From positions 153,066 to 217,065 of the forward strand of contig DJTE01000041.1 in assembly GCA_002439165.1 (NCBI GenBank): a stretch of DNA of 64,000 nucleotides, written 5' to 3'. This document shows positions 25,348 to 33,668 of the stretch, piece after piece. The translations under genes were made by a program, and so were the position numbers. This DNA comes from Chryseobacterium indologenes (GTDB lineage Bacteria; Bacteroidota; Bacteroidia; Flavobacteriales; Weeksellaceae). Within the stretch, counting starts at the first letter, position 1. Every line of letters begins with the position of its first letter. The notes under the pieces are model-generated. The model saw only the letters and a program-made list of their open reading frames with translations. It was not told the origin of the DNA and ran no database searches.

Positions 25348-25485
25348 TTAAGCGGTAATCTGCTTAGGCTCTTTTGGTTTTTCCTCTTCTTTTTTATCTA
25401 ATTTCTCCGATATTTTCTTTACGATATATTCTATTGCAATCGGAGCTATAATAGCAATAAGGGCTTTAAATATTCTTGATTTCAT
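25348..25485 (-). CDS. Possible 45-aa membrane-associated small protein
   Basis: A short open frame on the minus strand starts MKSRIFKALIAIIAPIAIEY, a basic start followed by a hydrophobic helix. It continues with a highly charged Lys/Glu tail (KKISEKLDKKEEEKPKEP) ending in ITA. The shape is that of a single-helix membrane-anchored or membrane-active peptide. It stands alone between cobC and the WYL operon. Small size makes the call uncertain, but the biased amino-acid pattern looks like real coding sequence. The function is unknown. Confidence 0.5.
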   Translation of the reverse strand: MKSRIFKALIAIIAPIAIEYIVKKISEKLDKKEEEKPKEPKQITA

Positions 25486-25860
25486 AGTGTGATTTTAAAA
25501 TTTAGATAATGCAATTTCCAAGCCATTCTTTATTTTACTGAAATCGTTTTTTGTAATGTGTTTCTTTATGGGAATTGGAATGATTTGTTGTAAATTTTCT
25601 GGACTTTCAGTATCATGATGGATATTTTACAGATTCGTAAATTGGATGGATGGCGTATTTGTTGTAGAAGTTTTGGCTAAAGCCATAGGATTGGATTTTA
25701 TTATTTAGGCGGAATAAATCCTCCTCTATTAAATAAATTCTACAAGATATAGGAGAGCTTTATTTATTATCCCGCAGATTCCGCGGATTTGGCAGCTTTT
25801 TCAAGAACTTATGTGAACTTCTATACTTAAATCATTCAACTTAAAACTGCCGATTGTAAA

Positions 25861-25915
25861 TTCTTTTGTGTCTGTTGTGGTTAAAAAAGATTCCCACGGA
25901 TCTCTAAGATAACAC
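25861..25915 (+). repeat. Dispersed intergenic repeat, type 2, copy B
   Basis: The blocks TTCTTTTGTG, TGTTGTGGTTAAAA, TTCCCACGGAT and AGATAACAC appear in the same order as near 5.65-5.70 kb. Confidence 0.6.
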
Positions 25916-25931
25916 CGGTTTTGTATAGAGC

Positions 25932-26003
25932 TGAGTTTGCTGAAAATTTCTGATTTTCTCTCGCCTTAAAAGCAGTACAACAGTTTAAAGGCCTTGCGTC
26001 GTT
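25932..26003 (-). repeat. Dispersed intergenic repeat, type 1, copy B
   Basis: On the minus strand the core reads GTACTGCTTTTAAGGCG, followed by GAAAATC and ATTTTCAGCAAA. It matches the plus-strand copy near 5.25-5.32 kb. Confidence 0.65.
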
Positions 26004-26022
26004 GCAAGATCCAACAAAAATA

Positions 26023-26058
26023 AAACCTTACAAATCCATAAAAGGAACCATAAGGTTT
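26023..26058. terminator. Terminator hairpin after the WYL regulator
   Basis: AAACCTTA pairs with TAAGGTTT across about 20 bases, with an inner ATCC / GGAA-like partial pairing. It lies downstream of the minus-strand WYL gene and is of the same family as the hairpin near 2.1 kb. Confidence 0.5.
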
Positions 26059-26112
26059 AACAGTAATATCAATCCACTGAGAAAATAATGGTGGATTCAA
26101 AGCTTATCCGTT

Positions 26113-27126
26113 CTAATCCTGAATATCCAGATTTTTGTAATTTCCATGCCCCGCTTTAAATTTTTCCTCCATTCTTAACCTCAGCTTTCGGGGTTTGTGA
26201 ACAATGAGAGAATCTCCGAAACCCAACAGCAGTCTTTCCAGTTCATAGTTGATCTGAACACATATTTTAAATAATGTACCCTCTTCTGTTTCGCTGATGA
26301 TCTCCTGGCTTTTGTGCAGAGGTTTGGTCTTTATATAGGGAGAATTGGAAGAATCGACGAAGAAAATAACGTTTTTGGGAGCCATACCCTCAGAAACCGT
26401 CACTCCTACAATATCTTTGAAATATTCATCACCGTCCAGGTCTTTATCAATATAAGGCACATCTTCTTCCGGATCTATTTTTTCCATTCTGTCCAAAGCA
26501 AAATTATATATTTTGCCTTTGTGGATGCAGATGAGGAACCACCGGTTGTTGAACTCCTTCAACAGCTGCGGATGTACAGTATAACTGCTGGATTCCCTTG
26601 CCGTGAAACTGCGGTACAGGATATTTAAGACCTTTTTATTGGCAATGCTTTCATAAAGAATGTCGATATGTTCCAGACCTTTCAGCTGTTCATTTTTATC
26701 AAGATGAATAATAGATTTCTGGCTGGTGGAATGAATGGAATCTTCCAGTTTCTGAATCACCCCGTTCATCTCTTTGAACATCGAAAAATCTTTGAACTGC
26801 TTCAGAATCTGTATGGCATTATTCATGGCTTTCAGGTCGCTTTCGTTCACCGAAATATTATGAATACTGTACTCCGGATCGCTGTAACGGTAATATTTCC
26901 TTTCATATACCTCGATAGGAGCTTCATATCCGAATTTCTCACTGCGCATATTCTGAAGGTCAAGCTGAACGGTACGCCTGCTTACGTAAGATTCCTTTCC
27001 CTCAAACTCAAACAGGGCTTCAGAACATTCATCGATAAGGTCTTCCAGGGTATATTTACGGTATTTGTTTTTTAAACATTTATCCAGCGTTTTATAGCGG
27101 ATCAGGGCATTTTTATTGGATGACAT
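26113..27126 (-). CDS. WYL-domain HTH transcriptional regulator
   Basis: This 337-aa protein has an N-terminal winged helix ('YRKYTLEDLIDECSEALFEF', then 'VSRRTVQLDLQNMRSEKFGY'). A WYL domain follows ('LNILYRSFTARESSSYTVHP', 'NNRWFLICIHKGKIYNFALD'), then a C-terminal 'WCX'-like region ('LLLGFGDSLIVHKP'). WYL domains bind ligands or nucleic acids and regulate DNA-damage and defence loci in many bacteria. It lies 40 bases downstream of the HopJ-family gene on the same strand and is probably co-transcribed. The target is unknown. Confidence 0.88.
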   Translation of the reverse strand: MSSNKNALIRYKTLDKCLKNKYRKYTLEDLIDECSEALFEFEGKESYVSRRTVQLDLQNMRSEKFGYEAPIEVYERKYYRYSDPEYSIHNISVNESDLKAMNNAIQILKQFKDFSMFKEMNGVIQKLEDSIHSTSQKSIIHLDKNEQLKGLEHIDILYESIANKKVLNILYRSFTARESSSYTVHPQLLKEFNNRWFLICIHKGKIYNFALDRMEKIDPEEDVPYIDKDLDGDEYFKDIVGVTVSEGMAPKNVIFFVDSSNSPYIKTKPLHKSQEIISETEEGTLFKICVQINYELERLLLGFGDSLIVHKPRKLRLRMEEKFKAGHGNYKNLDIQD

Positions 27127-27166
27127 GGTTGTTCGTTTTTAAAGATTGGATAAGAATTTACTCTTA

Positions 27167-27502
27167 TTATGACTTCTTTTTCAAGGCTTCTCCTTCAAAG
27201 GCAATTCCGCCCCATCCGGATTCCATAAAGTTTCTGATGTTCTGGTGGTCTGTTCCTTCAGGATTCTTTAAAACATCTTCTCTGTAAAATTCCGCGAAAA
27301 GAGGAAGCGTCTGCTCTTCAGACAGATTCTGAAGTTTTGCAAAACTGAAAACCTTGCAGGAACCGTTGTTCTGTCCGGCTTCATTCATCGTGTTTCCGTT
27401 TTTAAAAGCCGTAGGAGTAAAATCATAATGCTCATCAATATAAGCGATAATTTCTTTGAACTGAAGGGACTCCGGATTATTTTTTAGTGTTTCTGATACC
27501 AT
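27167..27502 (-). CDS. HopJ-family protein
   Basis: This 111-aa protein carries the HopJ family pattern: 'FKEIIAYIDEHYDFTPTAFK', 'GSCKVFSFAKLQNLSEEQTL', 'FAEFYREDVL' and 'HQNIRNFMESGWGGIAFEG'. The family is named after a Pseudomonas type III effector, but it is widespread in bacteria without such secretion. Here it is an ordinary small cytoplasmic protein of unknown role. No effector function should be read into the name. It is the last chromosomal gene before the integrated element. Confidence 0.88.
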   Translation of the reverse strand: MVSETLKNNPESLQFKEIIAYIDEHYDFTPTAFKNGNTMNEAGQNNGSCKVFSFAKLQNLSEEQTLPLFAEFYREDVLKNPEGTDHQNIRNFMESGWGGIAFEGEALKKKS

Positions 27503-27661
27503 ATGAAATTATTTTTTAGAAAAAAGATTAGTAAAAAGCAAAATTAAGCAAAACGGTTAAAACCTTTGCTATACAAGGCTTTATAAAAAGAGTAGTCTTA
27601 GTTCGGAAGTCGGTGTCTGATAGTTTTGGGGCTTAAATTGACTAGGTTAGGTTACTAATTC

Positions 27662-27683
27662 GTTACCGATTGACAAAGGTAAC
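27662..27683. promoter_or_regulatory. Inverted repeat upstream of the integrase
   Basis: GTTACC and GGTAAC are separated by 10 bases, with a further GTTAC 11 bases to the left. It lies about 100 bases before int, in the likely left end of the element. It could be an integrase or excisionase binding site; this is inference. Confidence 0.4.
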
Positions 27684-27781
27684 AGTGTGGTTTAACTGAT
27701 TATATTTCAGTGTTTTGCACCCTTTTCTACATTCCCTTGTAACTCAATGTAATTTAATTTTAAACGTTAAACATTTGAGTT

Positions 27782-29032
27782 ATGGAACAGACAAAAAAAT
27801 CGACGTTCAAACTGCTTTTCTACCTAAAAAAGAACGAATTGAAAAAGAACGGTAATGCTCCGATTATGGCACGTATTACCATTGACGGAACCCCTAAAAC
27901 TTTCGGAACAAAGTTAGAAATTGACCCCAATAATTGGGATTTAAAACACGGAAGAGTTCAGGGCAAGAGTGCGCAGGCATTAAGTATCAATAAAAAACTG
28001 GATAATATACGTGGGCGTATCGACAAGATTTATGAAGATATGTTGAAGCACGAGGGCTTTGCAACCGCCCAAAAAGTAAAGCTATCGTTTTTGGGTGTTG
28101 GCGTAATGGATGATGCAATACTTAAAGTCTTCAACGACCAAAATGAGGATTTTAAAAAATTGGTCGAAAAGGAAGAACGCTCACAAAGCACCTACAACAA
28201 GTATATCACAGTTTACAATCATCTTACCACGTTTATAAAGGAACGCTATCATCGTGACGATATGGCTTTTCGGGAATTGACTTCCGATTTTATCCGGGAG
28301 TTTGATTTTTACCTCCGGTATGATTTGCAGTCCTCCCACAATACAGTTTGGGTGTACACGATGCCTGTATTAGCCCTTGTGGAACTGGCTATTAAAAAAG
28401 GCTTGATACGTGATAATCCTTTTCAGGATTACGAAATCAATATGGAAGAAACCGACCGGGGCTATATCCTTAAAGAAGATGTTGAAAAGCTGATGATGTG
28501 CGTACCATCGCACCAACGGTATGAACTTGTAAAAGACCTGTTTATTTTCAGTTGCTTTACAGGACTTGCTTATGCGGATATTAAGAAACTGACAAGGAAC
28601 AACATTCAATCATTCTTTGACGGTCATCAGTGGATTATCAGCAGGAGAAAGAAATCAGATATTGCTTCAAATGTTCGGTTAATGGAAATCCCTAAACGTA
28701 TCATTGAGAAATATCAGGGTACGACAAGGAATGAATTTATCTTTCCGGTTCCGACCAATGCAACCTGCAATACTCACATAGGCAAACTGGTTGAAAAGGC
28801 AGAAATCATTACGGAGCAAAAAGTAACTTTTCACACGGCAAGGCATACTTTCGGAACAATGTTTTTGACCGAGGGCGTACCGCTTGAAAGTCTTAGCAAA
28901 ATGATGGGGCATAAAAATATTTCCACCACACAGATTTACGCTAAAATCACAAGCCAAAAAATCAGTAAGGATATGGATTTAGTTACCCCTAAATTCAAGG
29001 CAATGGAAGAAGCGTTTATGATGGCAATCTAA
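27782..29032 (+). CDS. int: Tyrosine recombinase, ICE integrase
   Basis: This 416-aa protein has the Bacteroidota site-specific integrase layout. An Arm-binding-like N-terminus ('KNELKKNGNAPIMARITID', 'FGTKLEIDPNNWDLK') is followed by a SAM-like core-binding domain and a catalytic domain. The active-site residues are visible: first Arg region 'FSCFTGLAYADIKKL', then 'TFHTARHTFGTMFL' (H-x-x-R), 'MGHKNISTTQIYAKI' (H and the nucleophile Tyr). It cuts and joins the element ends to chromosomal DNA. Its position at the left end, reading inward, is normal for this family. A clear terminator follows. Confidence 0.95.
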   Translation: MEQTKKSTFKLLFYLKKNELKKNGNAPIMARITIDGTPKTFGTKLEIDPNNWDLKHGRVQGKSAQALSINKKLDNIRGRIDKIYEDMLKHEGFATAQKVKLSFLGVGVMDDAILKVFNDQNEDFKKLVEKEERSQSTYNKYITVYNHLTTFIKERYHRDDMAFRELTSDFIREFDFYLRYDLQSSHNTVWVYTMPVLALVELAIKKGLIRDNPFQDYEINMEETDRGYILKEDVEKLMMCVPSHQRYELVKDLFIFSCFTGLAYADIKKLTRNNIQSFFDGHQWIISRRKKSDIASNVRLMEIPKRIIEKYQGTTRNEFIFPVPTNATCNTHIGKLVEKAEIITEQKVTFHTARHTFGTMFLTEGVPLESLSKMMGHKNISTTQIYAKITSQKISKDMDLVTPKFKAMEEAFMMAI

Positions 29033-29055
29033 TCAGCTTTTATCTAATCTCAATG

Positions 29056-29083
29056 AGCAGAACTTAACGGTTCTGCTTTTTTT
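29056..29083 (+). terminator. Integrase terminator
   Basis: The 8-bp stem AGCAGAAC / GTTCTGCT with a 6-base loop is followed by a run of seven T. It lies 24 bases after the integrase stop. Confidence 0.85.
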
Positions 29084-29368
29084 ATGCCTATCTTTTTGTG
29101 TAGGTAAAGCACATTTATTTTCCTCTACGCAATCCAACGCTGTAAAAGAGCTTATTACCTACTTCAGAAATAGAAAATTGAAAAACGAAACCCTTATCTA
29201 ACGCTCCCTGCTATTCCATTTTTCAAATCCCTATTACAGGCTATCATAGCCTGGTCATTAATGCCATAAAAATTTAGAACAGAAAATTTCCACAATCAAC
29301 CGGTAAAAAGGCAGCTAAGTTATAGCGGGCAGCCACCTCACACGCCCAACCAAAAGACTACGGCATAA

Positions 29369-29418
29369 TGGCAAGGCAAAATGCTGGCTTCGCCGAATTG
29401 CTGTGTGTTGCCTTGCCA
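29369..29418. promoter_or_regulatory. 11-bp perfect inverted repeat in the DUF932 leader
   Basis: TGGCAAGGCAA and TTGCCTTGCCA are separated by 28 bases. It lies about 190 bases before the DUF932 start. It may be a regulator site or part of a leader RNA fold. Confidence 0.45.
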
Positions 29419-29609
29419 CCCTCCGGGACTTATTCCGTTTCCTTTCGGTTTTACGCTGTTGCCCGCTTGGATTATCTGCTTTCTTTTTTCCGGTTTTTCT
29501 TTTGGAAAAATTTATGCGAAGCGAAGCGGAGCAAACCACAACGGGAAGCGGGAAACGAGAAAAGCGAGTGAGTAAATAACATTTTTTCAAACATCAAAAT
29601 TTTAGCATT

Positions 29610-30683
29610 ATGGCACACAACATCAATTTCAACGAGCAAACAGGACGTCATTCATTCTTTAGCGTTCAACAAAAAGCGTGGCACGGTTTGGGGCAAATCG
29701 TAGAGCAATACCCAACAAGCGAGGAAGCAATAGTACACGCAGGTTTAGATTACGAGGTTATCAAATCCCCACTGTTTACACAGGGCAGAACAATGAGCAT
29801 AGGCGAAAACGGAGAACTGATTGAAGCCAATGACATCTTAGTACCTAACAGTTTCGCCACCCTCCGCACCGACACCAATACACCGTTGGGTGTAGTAGGC
29901 AAAGACTACCATATTGTACAAAACCGTGAGGCGTTCAATTTCTTTGATGCTATTGTAGGCGGAGGCGAGGGAATATTGTACGAAACCGCAGGAGCATTGG
30001 GTAACGGGGAGCGTATTTTTATCACTGCCAAGCTGCCCGACTATATCCGTGTAGGTAACGGCGACGATGTTACAGAAAAGTACATCTTCTTAACCACAAG
30101 CCACGACGGTAGTGGAAGTATTACCGCAGCGTTTACACCTATCCGTATCGTATGTCAAAACACCCTGAACGCATCATTGCGGAGTATGACCAATGTAGTG
30201 CGTATCAAACACACGTCAGGAGCAAAACAACGCCTCGAAAATGCTCACAAGGTTATGGGGCTTGCCAACACACTAAGCACGCAGTTAGAGAACATCTTTA
30301 ACGATTGGGCTAAAGTAAGGGTAACAGACCGAGAAGTAAGAAAGCTAATCCAGTTGGCACTTTGCCCGAACAAAGAAACGCTTAACCTGCTCAAAAAAGG
30401 TGCGGAAGATGAAGTTTCCACCGTGTTTAAAAACACCGTAGATGATGCCTTTGAATACGCTATGATAAGCGACACCCAACAAATGGCAACTACCAAAGGC
30501 ACATTATTCGGGGCTTACAATGCTGTTACAGGTTACTTTCAGAATGTACGCAATTACAGGGATGGCGAAGCCAAACTACAATCTATTGTAATGGGCGGTA
30601 CAGCACAGCTAAAGACACAAAAAGCCTTTGAACTGTGTACAGACTTTGCCTATTCAGGAGCAGAGATTTTCAACTTCAATTAA
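29610..30683 (+). CDS. DUF932 (phage/plasmid-like TIGR03299) protein
   Basis: This 357-aa protein carries 'KAWHGLGQIVEQYPTSEEAI', 'LDYEVIKSPLFTQ', 'LGVVGKDYHIVQNREAFNFF' and 'TSHDGSGSITAAFTPIRIVC', all typical of DUF932 proteins of phages, plasmids and ICEs. The biochemical function is not known; related proteins are often among the most strongly expressed accessory genes of mobile elements. It opens a plus-strand run of five small accessory genes. Confidence 0.88.
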   Translation: MAHNINFNEQTGRHSFFSVQQKAWHGLGQIVEQYPTSEEAIVHAGLDYEVIKSPLFTQGRTMSIGENGELIEANDILVPNSFATLRTDTNTPLGVVGKDYHIVQNREAFNFFDAIVGGGEGILYETAGALGNGERIFITAKLPDYIRVGNGDDVTEKYIFLTTSHDGSGSITAAFTPIRIVCQNTLNASLRSMTNVVRIKHTSGAKQRLENAHKVMGLANTLSTQLENIFNDWAKVRVTDREVRKLIQLALCPNKETLNLLKKGAEDEVSTVFKNTVDDAFEYAMISDTQQMATTKGTLFGAYNAVTGYFQNVRNYRDGEAKLQSIVMGGTAQLKTQKAFELCTDFAYSGAEIFNFN

Positions 30684-30734
30684 TCATCAAAGGCGACTGC
30701 CTGCAAAGGTGGTCGCCTACTAAAAACAAAAGAT

Positions 30735-31142
30735 ATGAAAGCATTAGATAAAATGGACAACCTCGATAAAGCGGGCTTGTTGTGCAAATTGTTTCCCGCA
30801 GAACTGGAGAACCTGCAAAACGCTATAAAAACGCAATGCGACTACTTCCTGCAAAATGAAACCGCCTTTCGTGAGGGTTGGTATCAAAAGGGATTTTTTA
30901 CCGCTGAATTTTGGTACAGGCTTGTGCAGAATGCACAAAAAGGCATAGACAAGAATGAACCACTTTGGAAACGCCCGAACTGGTTTACAGACCATTTTTT
31001 TGACGGACACAATTCAATTTTCGCTATCCACTGCCTGATTGAATATACAGAGGATGCACAATGCGACCCGCAATTAAAACAGGCGATACACCTGCTTTTC
31101 GGGAACGACAAATTTTTACAGATAACCTTAAACGATAAATAA
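30735..31142 (+). CDS. ICE accessory protein of unknown function
   Basis: This 135-aa protein begins MKALDKMDNLDKAGLLCKLF. The 'GFFTAEFWYRLVQNAQKGID' and 'WFTDHFFDGHNSIFAIHCLI' segments are Trp- and His-rich. It is soluble, with no recognisable domain. It lies 51 bases after the DUF932 gene and 2 bases before the DUF1281-like gene, in a cluster of ICE accessory genes. I recall similar proteins in Bacteroidota ICEs but no function. Confidence 0.7.
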   Translation: MKALDKMDNLDKAGLLCKLFPAELENLQNAIKTQCDYFLQNETAFREGWYQKGFFTAEFWYRLVQNAQKGIDKNEPLWKRPNWFTDHFFDGHNSIFAIHCLIEYTEDAQCDPQLKQAIHLLFGNDKFLQITLNDK

Positions 31143-31144
31143 TT

Positions 31145-31639
31145 ATGGCTAATTGGTGCAACAACTGGGTTGTTTTTGAGGGAACAGCCGAAGCAATAGA
31201 GCAGATAACACAGCTATTCAAATCAATGGCTGAACAGGAACAGAAAGACAACTGCGGGCATTTACCCCATTTCGTACAGGACACGCACGGAGATTATTTC
31301 TACAATATCAGTCAGGACAATGAAAGTGCGGGTGTATTCCAGTATGAAACAAAATGGTCGCCAAATACGGATGCCGTTAAGCAGATAGCCGAACATTTCA
31401 AAGTGAATTTCACACAGGACTATGAGGAATTAGGATGCTTAGTATATGGTCAGGCAATATTTGAAGAAGGAATACTAACGGATACCTGTTTAGATAGCCA
31501 GGACTTTGACAGCTATGAATTAGACGAGGAAACGGACACCTACCATTTTGAGGGAACAGAGTACGACAGCGAATGGGAAATACTCGACACTTTGTTAGAG
31601 CGTAAAAGCGAAAATCAATTAAACACCATTAAAATTTAG
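31145..31639 (+). CDS. DUF1281/YubB-like ferredoxin-fold protein
   Basis: This 164-aa protein begins MANWCNNWVVFEGTAEAIEQ, the diagnostic N-terminus of DUF1281 (YubB, Api92-like) proteins, with 'YQYETKWSPNTDAVKQIAEH'-like features downstream ('VFQYETKWSPNTDAV'). The C-terminal half is strongly acidic. Such proteins are common on plasmids and phages; their role is unknown, and the acidic tail may bind a basic partner. It is part of the accessory run after DUF932. Confidence 0.75.
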   Translation: MANWCNNWVVFEGTAEAIEQITQLFKSMAEQEQKDNCGHLPHFVQDTHGDYFYNISQDNESAGVFQYETKWSPNTDAVKQIAEHFKVNFTQDYEELGCLVYGQAIFEEGILTDTCLDSQDFDSYELDEETDTYHFEGTEYDSEWEILDTLLERKSENQLNTIKI

Positions 31640-31643
31640 AACG

Positions 31644-32075
31644 ATGAAACTATCAGATAAAGCGACAGCACATATTTTGGTTAAAGCCAACAGCGAATGG
31701 GATAATTGCGAGTTTGCAATTATCCACCTATCCGAAGAATGGAAAACAGAACAGGCAAAACGGCTTGCATTAGTTAAGCCGTTAGAGGGCAATCACTATT
31801 TCTGCTCAATGAATTACTATGATACAGCAGTAGATTTTTATAGGACAGGCGAAAACGACAACCCGAATATTGAAGAATTGCTAAACGGTAATGAATGGAT
31901 ATTTGTGGAGCTTGACGAGCAAGAGCAGGAAACGTTTACCGTACCTGAAAACCGACTGGACTGTTACAGGCTTGTATTAAGGGCAAACGGTACAGGCTAC
32001 TATACAGCATACGGGAAGCATACGAGCGAAGAATTTTGGACGGAAGAATTTTTATTAACCCAATTAATTGCTTAA
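31644..32075 (+). CDS. ICE accessory protein of unknown function
   Basis: This 143-aa acidic soluble protein begins MKLSDKATAHILVKANSEWD. It contains 'CEFAIIHLSEEWKTEQAKRL' and ends 'HTSEEFWTEEFLLTQLIA'. No known domain is recognised and no membrane segment or signal peptide is seen. It lies 4 bases after the DUF1281-like gene. Confidence 0.65.
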   Translation: MKLSDKATAHILVKANSEWDNCEFAIIHLSEEWKTEQAKRLALVKPLEGNHYFCSMNYYDTAVDFYRTGENDNPNIEELLNGNEWIFVELDEQEQETFTVPENRLDCYRLVLRANGTGYYTAYGKHTSEEFWTEEFLLTQLIA

Positions 32076-32098
32076 TCAGAAAAATCAAATTTCAAATT

Positions 32099-32431
32099 AT
32101 GACACGTTCAAATCTTCACATCAAATTGAGTAACGGTAAATCCCTTGTATGCGTTGCCGACAGCAGCAGCGCACCCGAACAGGGCTATATCGTTGAAAGG
32201 CTTTTTTTGCCCTTGTTATCCCTTGATAACAGCGAGCAAGAACTCTTAATGCTTAAAGAGTATTGCACGATGGATGAAAGGCGGATAAACGCATATTACC
32301 GCTATTTAATAGACCTTACCACTAAAGAAGTTAAGTTTTTTGAAGAGCATTACAGTTATACCAATGACACTTTCAGGAAAGGAAAGGATATAACGGAAAG
32401 ATACTACGAGTATTTAAAAACGATTAACTAA
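32099..32431 (+). CDS. ICE accessory protein of unknown function
   Basis: This 110-aa protein starts at MTRSNLHIKLSNGKSLVCVA. The start is chosen because the longer frame overlaps the previous gene and lacks a good start codon. It ends 'FRKGKDITERYYEYLKTIN'. No family is recognised. It is the last gene before a double terminator, closing the accessory operon. Confidence 0.65.
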   Translation: MTRSNLHIKLSNGKSLVCVADSSSAPEQGYIVERLFLPLLSLDNSEQELLMLKEYCTMDERRINAYYRYLIDLTTKEVKFFEEHYSYTNDTFRKGKDITERYYEYLKTIN

Positions 32432-32436
32432 TACAA

Positions 32437-32501
32437 GCCGCCTGACCCGAAAAGTCGGGCGGCAAAAAGACAGATCCTCCCGATGGTCGGGCAGTCTTTT
32501 T
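32437..32501 (+). terminator. Double terminator after the accessory operon
   Basis: The first hairpin has a 10-bp stem, GCCGCCTGAC / GTCGGGCGGC, with one wobble. The second is AAAAAGAC / GTCTTTTT around a CCCGA / TCGGG inner stem and ends in T5. Together they close the plus-strand accessory operon. Confidence 0.8.
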
Positions 32502-32671
32502 GCTTTAAATTGGTGCAATCCCCTTTAGCAAAATGCACCCTTACAAATCCTTTTCATTTTACCAAACAGGTTGCAGCGTTATTGCGTGGGATATTCGTTA
32601 TCCCATAATTAGATTAGAGTGATTACTTTCTTTCGTGAGTTCAGCGGAAAAGAAAGTAACAAAGAAACCTG

Positions 32672-33121
32672 CTATTGCGGAAACTGTTTGTAATATTCTT
32701 TTGCTACTTCAGCTACACCTGCACTGAAATAACGCCCTCCGTCGTTTAGTACCGTGATGGCTTTTTTGAGTTCTTCGGGGTCTGCGCCTTTCAGGATATA
32801 CCCTTTTGCCCCGCTATTAAGCATTTTAACCACATCCTGCACATCATCGTTAATACTAAAAGCCAAGATTTTGGTTTGCGGATATTTTTCAAGCAATGCT
32901 TTAGCAGTTTCAAAACCATTCATTACAGGCATATTTATATCAACAACCATTATATCGGGAATAACTTCCATTTGCTCCATTTTTTTCAGTGCTAATTTGC
33001 CGTTTTCCGCTTCAAATACGATTTCAAAATTATCGTCGTCCCGTATAAAATCGCAGATACCTTTCCTAAGTAAGTCGTGGTCGTCTATCATTCCTATCTT
33101 AATTATTTTTTCTTTACCCAT
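32672..33121 (-). CDS. Response regulator, receiver domain only
   Basis: This 149-aa protein is a complete CheY-like receiver: acidic pocket 'GMIDDHDLL', phosphoacceptor in 'MVVDINMPVMNGFET', 'ILAFSIND' and the conserved Lys in 'GYILKGADPEELKKAI'. The sequence resembles NarL/LuxR-type receivers but ends at 'KEYYKQFPQ' before any HTH, so it cannot bind DNA by the usual output domain. No sensor kinase is encoded nearby. It may be a phosphate sink or act through a partner. It overlaps the upstream 95-aa gene by 19 bases. Confidence 0.85.
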   Translation of the reverse strand: MGKEKIIKIGMIDDHDLLRKGICDFIRDDDNFEIVFEAENGKLALKKMEQMEVIPDIMVVDINMPVMNGFETAKALLEKYPQTKILAFSINDDVQDVVKMLNSGAKGYILKGADPEELKKAITVLNDGGRYFSAGVAEVAKEYYKQFPQ

Positions 33122-33390
33122 TTTCTTCTTTTGATAAAATTGAAAAATCCGTATTTAGACTTAGATAAATCAGATGTTCTGTCAACGTGAGGTAAGCCAT
33201 TATTAACCGTAATGTCCCTGACCTTAAAATGATTAAGCCATTCTTTAAAGTGTGCTATTTCGTGAGGCTTGAAACGAACAATTTCCCCGTTTTTAAGAGA
33301 TACGATAAAAACATCAATGCAGAGAGTGAATGCAGATAGATGGGATGCAGGATAGTCAAATTCGGGGTAAAAAATATGCTCATTCTCCAT
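33103..33390 (-). CDS. Small protein upstream of the receiver, unknown function
   Basis: This 95-aa protein has a DUF-like sheet ('CIDVFIVSLKNGEIVRFKPH') and a strongly basic C-terminus ('FINFIKRRKWVKKK'-like, ending KWVKKK). It overlaps the receiver gene by 19 bases, implying translational coupling and a shared job. No family is recognised. Confidence 0.65.
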   Translation of the reverse strand: MENEHIFYPEFDYPASHLSAFTLCIDVFIVSLKNGEIVRFKPHEIAHFKEWLNHFKVRDITVNNGLPHVDRTSDLSKSKYGFFNFIKRRKWVKKK

Positions 33391-33668
33391 AGCCTTAATG
33401 TTTTAGGTTGTGGATGCCTGGCACAAAAAAAGAGCGCAGGCAACTACACTTACCGCACATTGAGGCACTGGTATGCCCGACAACGAATAAGCGAGCGCCC
33501 ACGCCTTTTGACGTGAGCGTTCTTACTTATCTGTCCCGTTGTCTAAAAATTACCAGTTTTCAATGTGGGACTTAAAGCAAAAACACTTTAAGTATTTTCT
33601 ATATTTTCGACAACAAAGATACTAAACTCGTGCCTTTTTGACTGCATATAGTACAAAAAAGATTACAG
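33391..33668. other. Intergenic stretch with a hairpin
   Basis: No gene is seen. On the minus strand GAACGCTCACG can pair partly with GCGTGGGCGCTC. The region separates the HTH pair from the receiver operon and probably holds the promoter of the latter. Confidence 0.45.

Larger units (their letters stand above)
25486..26112. other. Repeat-containing intergenic region
   Basis: No gene is seen in this 627-base stretch. It holds the second copies of both dispersed repeats also present at 5.2-5.7 kb and a terminator hairpin for the WYL regulator gene. Confidence 0.65.
29033..29609. other. Long leader between integrase and DUF932 gene
   Basis: No convincing gene is seen. Two overlapping open frames on opposite strands encode low-complexity peptides. 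The stretch contains the int terminator, an 11-bp inverted repeat (listed separately) and a purine-rich 'gcgaagcgaagcgg' tract before the DUF932 start. It probably serves as a promoter and leader region. Confidence 0.55.

Noticed and set aside
27167..27502. Type III secretion effector
   Set aside because: HopJ is a family name only; no secretion system or effector features are present.
29315..29590. Overlapping open frames on both strands before DUF932
   Set aside because: Both encode low-complexity peptides over an inverted repeat and a purine-rich leader; neither has a credible start or family.
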